Below, piece after piece: positions 5,785 to 11,406 of a stretch of DNA of 11,406 nt (the stretch's first letter is position 1; every line of letters starts with the position of its first letter). This DNA is from Flavobacteriales bacterium UBA5871. GTDB lineage: Bacteria; Bacteroidota; Bacteroidia; Flavobacteriales_D; Crocinitomicaceae. The position numbers and the translations under genes were made by a program. Where the stretch lies: contig DJFN01000189.1 in the NCBI GenBank assembly GCA_002432085.1, forward strand, positions 1 through 11,406, written 5' to 3'. Below the pieces are notes generated by a model, which worked only from the letters and a program-made list of their open reading frames with translations, was not told the origin of the DNA and searched no databases.

Positions 5785-7089
5785 CTACTGCGACAGCCAC
5801 AGCGTCGGATTCACCTTCTGCACGTTTCCGTCCACGACCTGGTGGATCTCGAAATGCGCGGTCGATAAGCTTCCGTCAGAATCCGGCAACAGCGATCCGA
5901 TAGCCTGTTTGGTGGTAACTTTCGTTCCGACGGTTACATACGCTTCCTGGAGGTTGCTGTAGACTGTTCGGTAGCTGCCGTGCTTGATGATCACCACCTT
6001 TCCGGCGCCCGGAATATTGAGCACGCTCGTTACTTCTCCGTCAAAAACGGCACGTACCTGCGCATGTTTCGGCGCCCCGATATCGATTCCGTTGTTATTT
6101 GTATACACGTTCGCCATTGTCGGATGCGGGTTGCGTCCGTAGGCTTCCGTGATCGTTCCTTTCAATACCGGCCACGGTAATTTCCCACGATTCGATTCGA
6201 AGCTCTTGCCCAACGCGATGCTTTCCTTCGTTTCGGTAAGCACGACCTCTTTTTTTGCCGGCGTACTGGTAGAAGAACCCCCCGAAGTTTTCGTTCCGCT
6301 GGTGGAGGCTGTGGTGTTTTTCTTTTCTTTTTTCGCTTTGGCTTCTTCGGCGGCGATTTCTTTCTCGATGGCTTCCTTGATGCGACGCTTCAGCTCTGCT
6401 TTCTGCTTTTCGGCGGCTTTGAGCTCGGCCATCAGCTTTTGTTCGTCCTTCTTGAGCTTGTTGAGCGTTTCCTGCTGACGGGCTTTGTCTTTCAGAATAG
6501 CGTTCTTCTCAACGATCTTTTCGGAAAGCAGCATCTGTTTTTTCTCCTTTTCCTTGCGGATGGAAGTGATCTCGCGGGTGATTTCGCCCTTGCTCTGACG
6601 AATGAGCTTGAACTGCTTCTGTTGAATTTCAGCGATGCGCTTCAGGTAAGCCGTACGTTTCACCGCCTCGAAGTAATTGGAAGCCGAGAAGATGTACATC
6701 ATTTTGCCGTAGCGGTTGCGGTGCTTGTAGGCATAGATGAGCAGCTTCTTGTACTGCGCTTTCATACGCTCCAGCTTCGTTTGCAGGGATTTTACCTGGT
6801 CGTCCTTGGAAGAAATGGTAAGCTCGGCGCTGCGGATCTGGTTATCGAAGTTCTGCACGAGCTCTTCGCGGAATTTGACCTGGTTATCGATGAGCTTCAT
6901 TTCGTTCATCGAAGCCTGTGTGCCCGTTTTGACCTTATCGAGCAGGCTTTTGGTATTGGAGAGCTTTTTCTCCAGCTGCGCCTGTTCTTTTTCGAGCTGG
7001 GCACTCTTTTTCTGACCGAATGCGATTGATCCGGCCAGTGCGAACGCCAGCACAAGCAGGCTACTCTTCTTTAGGGATACATGCTTCAT
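5785..7089 (-). CDS. EnvC-like exported coiled-coil protein with degenerate LytM (M23) domain
   Basis: A 434-residue protein, likely periplasmic, that resembles murein hydrolase activators. Domains: signal peptide (about 1-25, basic start then LLVLAFALAG, cut near AFG-Q), a long charged coiled coil (about 27-255), a Thr/Ser/Gly linker (256-280) and a LytM domain (about 300-430) with GRNPHPT, GIDIGAP, VIIKHGSYRTVYSNL and the ending HFEIHQ. In active M23 peptidases zinc is bound by H-x-x-x-D and HxH; here the first His is N332, the His of the YxHL motif is N379 and the first His of HLHFE is T410, while D336 and H412 remain. As in E. coli EnvC, this predicts activation of an amidase and not hydrolysis. 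The start lies 29 bp inside the DUF4292 gene, so the two are probably coupled. Confidence 0.9.
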   Translation of the reverse strand: MKHVSLKKSSLLVLAFALAGSIAFGQKKSAQLEKEQAQLEKKLSNTKSLLDKVKTGTQASMNEMKLIDNQVKFREELVQNFDNQIRSAELTISSKDDQVKSLQTKLERMKAQYKKLLIYAYKHRNRYGKMMYIFSASNYFEAVKRTAYLKRIAEIQQKQFKLIRQSKGEITREITSIRKEKEKKQMLLSEKIVEKNAILKDKARQQETLNKLKKDEQKLMAELKAAEKQKAELKRRIKEAIEKEIAAEEAKAKKEKKNTTASTSGTKTSGGSSTSTPAKKEVVLTETKESIALGKSFESNRGKLPWPVLKGTITEAYGRNPHPTMANVYTNNNGIDIGAPKHAQVRAVFDGEVTSVLNIPGAGKVVIIKHGSYRTVYSNLQEAYVTVGTKVTTKQAIGSLLPDSDGSLSTAHFEIHQVVDGNVQKVNPTLWLSQ

Positions 7090-7972
7090 AACCTTCGGGA
7101 ATGACGAAATAAATCTCTTGCGGAGCGTCTACCTCCGATTTGTCGTAATCCATCTGTAAAACGATGTGATTCCGTGGTGTTACAATATCGATGGCAACGT
7201 CGTTGGGAATCATATACTGCGATACCGAATCGCGGGTGAGGTAACGAATATCGATGGTGGTGGAATCGTCGACGCTGTTGATGAAGATCCGTTCAATGGT
7301 ACGTGCATCGCCGGAAAGGTAGTAATTGAGAATGATGTTCTCTTCGCTTTCCTCTTCTTCGTTATCATTATCGCGGCGACGGTCCCTGTCGCGGTCACGC
7401 TCTCTGTCTCTGTCGCGGTCACGTTCAGGACGATTGCGATTTTCCCGGCGGATCTCGCGTTTCTTGTGGGACGAAAGGATGTAATTATACGGATCGTGGA
7501 TCTGGAAGTACTTCTGCGTGGTATCGAAGCCAAGCGGCAATCCCAGGAACAGCTCCTCGATGTTTCTATAATCGAAATCGACTCCGAACTCTTCTTTGAA
7601 AAAGCCCAGGTTCTGGCGGATAACGCATCGTTCCCGCTTATTGGAAATGATCACGGAATCCTGGTTGATGAGCGCGTTCACGATCGGAATACCCGCGTAA
7701 GTGATCAACGTATTCACCACGCTGTCTTTCACCATGCGCAGCGACGTTTTGAAGCTCACGTTCTGGTTCGTGTCGGCGAAATCGCACTTGATCTTCGAGT
7801 AAAATGTCTTCGGACGCAGCTTGGAAAGGCTGTCCATAGCGGCTACCAGCTCGGGTGTTCTGCGACGCTGTACTTTCTCCTGCACTTTACCGGTTTCGGT
7901 GAGCTTGCGCCCGCAGGAAACCGATAGGAGCAGAAAGCAAAGAAGGAAAGCAGATTTAAAAAACCGGAGCAT
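7061..7972 (-). CDS. DUF4292 lipoprotein with Arg/Asp repeat insertion
   Basis: A 303-residue lipoprotein: N-terminal LRFFKSAFLLCFLLLSVSC gives a lipobox ending at C20, so it should be cut by signal peptidase II. The rest is beta-rich with family-typical stretches such as MDSLSKLRPKTFYSKIKCDF (46-65), LRMVKDSVVNTLITYAGIP (78-96) and IEELFLGLP (138-146). I recognise this as DUF4292, a Bacteroidota family of unknown function; a LolA/LolB-like lipoprotein-carrier fold is conceivable but is my inference. Residues 183-204 are an unusual run of RD/RE/DN dipeptides followed by an acidic EEEESEE stretch, likely a disordered loop. It overlaps the preceding TPR gene by 17 bp and the following EnvC-like gene by 29 bp. 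Confidence 0.85.
   Translation of the reverse strand: MLRFFKSAFLLCFLLLSVSCGRKLTETGKVQEKVQRRRTPELVAAMDSLSKLRPKTFYSKIKCDFADTNQNVSFKTSLRMVKDSVVNTLITYAGIPIVNALINQDSVIISNKRERCVIRQNLGFFKEEFGVDFDYRNIEELFLGLPLGFDTTQKYFQIHDPYNYILSSHKKREIRRENRNRPERDRDRDRERDRDRDRRRDNDNEEEESEENIILNYYLSGDARTIERIFINSVDDSTTIDIRYLTRDSVSQYMIPNDVAIDIVTPRNHIVLQMDYDKSEVDAPQEIYFVIPEGYEACIPKEE
7361..7426 (-). repeat. Coding microsatellite-like repeat in the DUF4292 gene
   Basis: Encodes residues 183-204 (Arg-Asp/Arg-Glu run, then DNDN). At DNA level, CTGTCGCGGTCACG occurs at 7386-7399 and again at 7410-7423, a 24-bp period, with shorter 6-bp (Arg-Asp codon pair) units throughout. The period is a multiple of three, so copy number changes would lengthen or shorten the loop without shifting the frame. 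Confidence 0.75.
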
Positions 7973-9659
7973 GATATGTTTTCGTTTGAATTTTTTTGTC
8001 CAGCGCTTTGTTCACCGAACCTTGTGATTTAGCGAGCTTCCACAGCTCAAGAGCTTTTGTCGGATTTCCGAGCTTCGACCACACATCGCCGAGGTGCTCA
8101 GCATAAGATGCGTTTTTCGGGTCGATCTCGTGAGCCGATTCAAATAACGTTTTCGCGTTGTTGTATTCGCCCTGCTGGAAAAGGATGACGCCTCGGGTGT
8201 CCATGAACGGAGCTTCGTTGGGGAACTGCGCCGTCACTTCGCCGATCAGCTTGCTGGCTTTCGGAAGGTCGTGATTGGCCAGCGCGAGCATCAGCGCATA
8301 GTTGTTTTTCGTAAGATGATTCGTCGGATCAAGCTTCATCGCCGTTTCGTAGTTCGCGATACCTCCGGCAAGATTTCCCAAACGGAACTCGGCTTCGGCT
8401 TTCTGAGCATAAAATTCGGCTTCGCTGATCTTGTCGCTCACGACCAATTCTTTTCCGATATCGGCTGCGTCGACAGCTTCCTGGTAACGGCCGGTGCGCA
8501 CACACGCGATGGTGTAGAGCAGCTGCACGTTGGCCATCGTCGGGAACAACGCTGCACAAGCGCGTGCATCGCGGTACAGATCTTCGAACAGTCCGTTCCG
8601 GTATTCCATCAGCAATACCTGGTTCCAGATCGCAAATTTGTTCTGGTCGAATTTCAGGGCTTCGCGGTAAGCATCGAGGGCTTCGTCTTCCTTGTTGTTT
8701 TTCAGGAGCAGATCGCCGAGCACGGACCACGATTTGGCATCTTCCGGATGTTTGCTCACGAGAATTTCACCCAGCTCCATCACTTCCGGCTCGATCACCG
8801 TTTGTTGCTCGTAAAACGTCAGCAGCACGTTCATCTTCGTATCGATGTCAACGCCTTCGCCTTCGAAAGCCGCTTTGAAATAGCGATAGCCTTCCTTTTT
8901 ATTGCCTTCGCGCATGTAGATATCTCCCAGGGCCAGGTTGGCGCGTCCGTTTTCAGGATTCGCTTTCACCAGCTCCACGAGCATATCGCGGGCTTTTTCA
9001 ACGTCGTTTTTGCGGAAATAATGATCGACAAGCGTACCGAGAATGGCTGGTTCGTCGGGAAATTCGGCACGTGCTTTTTCAAGCTCGGCAATGGCTTTCG
9101 TTTCCTGCTTGAGCTGCATGTACAATTCGTATTTCTGCAGCGCCAGATCGGGCAGAGGACCCAGCTCGTCTTCCATTCGGTTGTATGCATCGATGGCTTC
9201 CTGGCGCTTGTTGAGGCGCTTCAGCACTTCGGCGTAACCAAACAGCCAGTCGATGTTGGAAGGCTCTTTGGCGACCATTTTCGCGAACGCTTTTTCAGCT
9301 TCGGACATTTTCCCCTGCTCGAAGTACATATAGGCCAGTTCCTGCGTGTACCAGATGTTGTCCGGATCGATCTTCGCGGCTTTCTCCGTGTATTCAACCG
9401 CCTGCTGACGCTCATTGAGCATCAGGTGACACTCGGCCAGAGCATAAGCCACGGCGTCGTCGTTCGGGCGTTCGTTCAGACAGATTTCGAATGCGGAGAT
9501 GGCTTCCTTGAGCTGACCCTTGATTTTCAGGCGAACACCTTCGTGAAAGCGTTGAATGTAGGGGTAGTCGGCTGTCGACGGGCCATCCTGCACTGCCGTT
9601 TTGGGAGTATTGCAGGCTGTTAAGAGCCCCAGCAGGAAAACTACAAATCCAAATCGCAT
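7956..9659 (-). CDS. TPR-repeat lipoprotein
   Basis: A 567-residue protein starting MRFGFVVFLLGLLTAC, with a lipobox ending at C16, so it is expected to be a lipid-anchored envelope protein. From about residue 33 to 545 it is a chain of tetratricopeptide repeats, about 13-15 units by eye (for example GQLKEAISAFEICLNERPND, GKMSEAEKAFAKMVAKEPSN, EDEALDAYREALKFDQN, GEYNNAKTLFESAHEIDPKN). TPR solenoids bind partner proteins; no enzyme motif is present, so a scaffold role is the safest reading. Its ATG overlaps the TGA of the upstream nucleotidyltransferase by one base, a strong sign of translational coupling, and its 3' end overlaps the DUF4292 gene by 17 bp. The partner is unknown; the two downstream envelope proteins are the obvious candidates. 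Confidence 0.9.
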   Translation of the reverse strand: MRFGFVVFLLGLLTACNTPKTAVQDGPSTADYPYIQRFHEGVRLKIKGQLKEAISAFEICLNERPNDDAVAYALAECHLMLNERQQAVEYTEKAAKIDPDNIWYTQELAYMYFEQGKMSEAEKAFAKMVAKEPSNIDWLFGYAEVLKRLNKRQEAIDAYNRMEDELGPLPDLALQKYELYMQLKQETKAIAELEKARAEFPDEPAILGTLVDHYFRKNDVEKARDMLVELVKANPENGRANLALGDIYMREGNKKEGYRYFKAAFEGEGVDIDTKMNVLLTFYEQQTVIEPEVMELGEILVSKHPEDAKSWSVLGDLLLKNNKEDEALDAYREALKFDQNKFAIWNQVLLMEYRNGLFEDLYRDARACAALFPTMANVQLLYTIACVRTGRYQEAVDAADIGKELVVSDKISEAEFYAQKAEAEFRLGNLAGGIANYETAMKLDPTNHLTKNNYALMLALANHDLPKASKLIGEVTAQFPNEAPFMDTRGVILFQQGEYNNAKTLFESAHEIDPKNASYAEHLGDVWSKLGNPTKALELWKLAKSQGSVNKALDKKIQTKTYHAPVF

Positions 9660-10666
9660 CAGCCGATAATCGAATAATCACTCAAGCTCAAATCGCGGGC
9701 CAAACCTTTGTACTTGGCATATGAGCCGAGCATCGAATTCTGAAGGTTGGCATCCACAATGATCGCGTGGTGCTGCAAGATACTGTTTTTTATGATGGAA
9801 TTCGTTACCACTGAGCCTTTTCCAAGGGAAACGTGCGGTCCAACGACGGAGTTTTCGAGCACCACATCTTCACCCAGGTAACAAGGTGGAATAATCACCG
9901 AATTGACCATTTTCGCAGACGGATCCACGAGCTGAAGGTTCTTCTCGTGGTCGTATTCCAACACGCGCTGGTTGGTGAGTACGGTTACTTCCTTGTTTCC
10001 GCAGTCGAGCCATTCGTCCACTTCTCCCGGTTTGAAGCGCATGCCTTTTTCCGTGAGTCGACGCAAAGCATCCGGCAGCTGATATTCGCCGTCCTTGATC
10101 ATGCCGTTGTCGATGAGGTAATGCAGCTCATTGCGCAGCGCGCCACCGTCTTTGAGGTAGTAAATGCCGATCATCGCCAGGTCGGAAATGAAGGTTTTCG
10201 GTTTCTCGACGAAATCGATGATCTCGCTCTGTTCGTTCATTTTGATCACCCCGAAAGCACTCGGATCTTCGATCTGCTTTACCCACAGAATGCCGTCGGC
10301 GTGCGGATCGATTTTGAAGTTCGCGCGGAACAGCGTATCGGCGAAGGCAACAACTACCGGTCCGTCGAGAAGTTTTTCCGCACACAGAACGGCGTGAGCA
10401 GTTCCGAGCGGTTTGTCCTGGTAAAAGATGCGTCCTTTGGCGCCGAGCTTTTTCGCCACTTCGATGAGCTCTTTCTCGATATCCGGTCCGAAGTCGCCGA
10501 TCACAAACCCGATCTCTTCGATGGGCTCGCTGCAAACTTCGGCGATGTCTTCCACCAGGCGGTGAACGATGGGTTTTCCGCCAACGGGTACTAGCGGTTT
10601 CGGAACGGTAAGTGTATGCGGGCGAAGACGGCTTCCGCGTCCGGCCATAGGGACAATGATCTTCAT
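9659..10666 (-). CDS. Sugar-1-phosphate nucleotidyltransferase with left-handed beta-helix tail
   Basis: A 335-residue cytoplasmic enzyme of the RmlA/GlmU-type NTP-transferase family, which joins a sugar 1-phosphate to a nucleoside triphosphate to give an NDP-sugar and pyrophosphate. Visible: the nucleotide-binding signature MAGRGSRLRPHTLTVPKPL (7-25), KPLGTAHAV (85-93), the likely metal-binding Asp in FADT (D110, where many homologues have GD), FVEKP (152-156), DEWLDCGNKE (217-226) and, after about residue 245, short hexapeptide-like repeats (SVIIP, SVVGP, SVVTN, SIIKN, SMLGS) of a left-handed beta-helix. No acetyltransferase domain is complete enough to call GlmU. The sugar and nucleotide cannot be told from sequence. 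It is separated from dut by 97 bp carrying heptamer repeats and is coupled to the TPR gene. Confidence 0.92.
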   Translation of the reverse strand: MKIIVPMAGRGSRLRPHTLTVPKPLVPVGGKPIVHRLVEDIAEVCSEPIEEIGFVIGDFGPDIEKELIEVAKKLGAKGRIFYQDKPLGTAHAVLCAEKLLDGPVVVAFADTLFRANFKIDPHADGILWVKQIEDPSAFGVIKMNEQSEIIDFVEKPKTFISDLAMIGIYYLKDGGALRNELHYLIDNGMIKDGEYQLPDALRRLTEKGMRFKPGEVDEWLDCGNKEVTVLTNQRVLEYDHEKNLQLVDPSAKMVNSVIIPPCYLGEDVVLENSVVGPHVSLGKGSVVTNSIIKNSILQHHAIIVDANLQNSMLGSYAKYKGLARDLSLSDYSIIG

Positions 10667-10680
10667 GCTAACGTTTTTAG

Positions 10681-10708
10681 TGAACAGGGAACAGTAAACA
10701 GTGAACAG
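10681..10708. repeat. Four tandem heptamers (NNAACAG; sense CTGTTNN)
   Basis: TGAACAG, GGAACAG, TAAACAG and TGAACAG follow each other without gaps. On the nucleotidyltransferase sense strand this reads as four CTGTTNN units ending 14 bp before the ATG. An inverse relative, CTGTTTCAC at 10716-10724, could pair with GTGAACAG (10701-10708) with one bulge. No TAnnTTTG element is seen in this gap. Confidence 0.75.
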
Positions 10709-10762
10709 AGTGTTTCTGTTTCACGACTCACTATTTCCTGCTGCTGTTTCAATAGGTTCTTT

Positions 10763-11200
10763 TTACTGCTTCCCGGTGCTGCCGAAGCCGCCCGTTCCGC
10801 GTTCTGTTTCCGTTAATGTCGCTGCTTCGGTCCAGTCGGCCTGCGTGTAAGCTGCTACAACCATTTGCGCAATGCGTTCACCGTTTTCGATGGTAAACGG
10901 CTCCTGCGAAAGATTCACGAGCAGTACACCGATCTCGCCGCGGTAATCGGCATCGATGGTTCCCGGCGAGTTGAGCACCGTAATACCGTGCTTGAACGCC
11001 AGCCCGCTTCGTGGACGAATCTGTACTTCGTATCCTTCCGGAATTTCGAAGAACAGGCCGGTAGGAATGAGCCGTCGTTCCAGTGGCTGAAGAATGACTG
11101 CTTCGGTGAGATTGGCGCGCAAATCCATTCCCGCCGACGCCGGTGTGGCGTAGGAAGGAAGCGCATGCGGCGATGTATTTCGGACTTTGATGCGGATCAT
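10763..11200 (-). CDS. dut: dUTP diphosphatase (dUTPase)
   Basis: Homotrimeric cytoplasmic enzyme that hydrolyses dUTP to dUMP and pyrophosphate, keeping uracil out of DNA and supplying dUMP for thymidylate synthesis. The 145 residues have the normal family length and all five motifs: ASAGMDLRA (21-29), PRSGLA (63-68), [14 protein letters not shown] (76-89, with the catalytic Asp in DADY), ERIAQMV (108-114) and the C-terminal [10 protein letters not shown] (134-143). The frame stays open 58 codons upstream of the ATG at 11200, but that part overlaps the gldH frame and has no family similarity, so the later start is chosen. The ATG overlaps the upstream TGA as ATGA (11197-11200), so translation is coupled to gldH. 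Confidence 0.97.
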   Translation of the reverse strand: MIRIKVRNTSPHALPSYATPASAGMDLRANLTEAVILQPLERRLIPTGLFFEIPEGYEVQIRPRSGLAFKHGITVLNSPGTIDADYRGEIGVLLVNLSQEPFTIENGERIAQMVVAAYTQADWTEAATLTETERGTGGFGSTGKQ

Positions 11201-11406
11201 GGCTCTTGTTTTTCGTCGCGCTCGACCGTATAGCTGATGTCGAGAATTTCTTTCACGGTTTCTTCCGTAACGCCCTGCTCGAAGGTGAAAATGTACCAGC
11301 CTTTCTGCGGGAATTTGCGGTGCGGAAATGTCAGCTGCTGCTCGACGATCGTTCCGGATTTTTTTCCGGCCCAAGAGCCGTCGGGATTGGCGATCACCAC
11401 GCCGGG
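11197..11406 (-). CDS. gldH: GldH-like gliding-motility lipoprotein, C-terminal part only
   Basis: Sixty-nine codons and a TGA are visible; the gene runs in from beyond the window end and no start is present. The pattern [17 protein letters not shown], then [32 protein letters not shown] matches what I know of the GldH C-terminus (a G-W-G...G-I...L strand, then a Y-F-EQ-M-L-I-D-G pattern). GldH is an outer-membrane-associated lipoprotein required for gliding in Flavobacterium johnsoniae, where Gld proteins are linked to type IX secretion; the family is also found in non-gliding Bacteroidota. The assignment rests on this short segment only. It overlaps dut by four bases. Confidence 0.6.
   Translation of the reverse strand, partial: PGVVIANPDGSWAGKKSGTIVEQQLTFPHRKFPQKGWYIFTFEQGVTEETVKEILDISYTVERDEKQEP

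Noticed and set aside
6439..7029. Leu/Phe-rich plus-strand frame opposite the EnvC-like gene that looks like a membrane protein
   Set aside because: Its Leu/Phe richness comes from reading the complement of Lys/Glu/Gln codons of the coiled coil; not a gene.
7166..7927. Plus-strand open frame opposite the DUF4292 gene
   Set aside because: Antisense shadow of a lipoprotein gene with overlaps to both neighbours; no recognisable domain or start context.
8271..9623. Long plus-strand open frame (450 codons) opposite the TPR gene
   Set aside because: It is the complement of a clear TPR lipoprotein with lipobox; the frame is rich in Phe, Val, His and Arg in a pattern typical of antisense readings and shows no family motif.
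11201..11374. 58-codon upstream extension of dut
   Set aside because: It overlaps the GldH-like frame, lacks dUTPase similarity, and the ATGA overlap with gldH supports the later start.

Overview
The window looks like chromosomal DNA from a member of the Bacteroidota, probably a Flavobacteriia-like lineage with roughly balanced GC. Four things support this. Several genes are preceded by the Bacteroidota -7 promoter element TAnnTTTG. Clear Shine-Dalgarno sequences are missing. Families typical of this phylum are present (DUF4286 next to rsmA, DUF4292, a cysteine-poor DksA-like protein next to lspA, and a GldH-like C-terminus). Finally, gaps between genes carry short degenerate tandem repeats. 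I see no tRNA, rRNA, phage, transposase or CRISPR array. The genes are mostly core housekeeping and envelope genes, and the unusual material lies mainly between them.

Layout. (1) 1-2840, minus strand: a bestrophin-family channel gene is followed by lepA, which lacks only its last few codons at the window edge. (2) 2841-3153: a divergent gap made almost entirely of AGTTG/CAACT octamer repeats, including a head-to-tail duplicated block. It carries the start of the bestrophin gene on one side and of the DUF4286 gene on the other. (3) 3154-5469, plus strand: DUF4286 overlaps rsmA; then, after its own promoter, come a DksA-like gene and lspA, only 3 bp apart. (4) 5470-5784: a convergent gap holding a MITE-like 248-bp element with 16-bp inverted ends and strong internal hairpins. 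(5) 5785-11406, minus strand: a compact, overlapping gene run, read as gldH (C-terminus only), dut, a sugar-phosphate nucleotidyltransferase, a TPR lipoprotein, a DUF4292 lipoprotein and an EnvC-like LytM/coiled-coil protein.

How the genes fit together. lepA and rsmA serve translation and ribosome maturation. lspA processes lipoproteins, and at least two genes of the minus-strand run encode lipoproteins with clear lipoboxes (TPR, DUF4292), while GldH family members are lipoproteins as well. The last gene of that run encodes an exported coiled-coil protein whose LytM domain has lost most zinc ligands, as in activators of cell-wall amidases. The run is therefore plausibly an envelope or cell-division module with dut carried along.

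The most interesting signal is the placement of [CAACTNNN]n arrays directly upstream of the -7 element of three separate promoters, always with the CAACT strand as the sense strand. A fourth promoter in the window lacks such an array, and a related [CTGTTNN]4 array lies just upstream of the nucleotidyltransferase gene.
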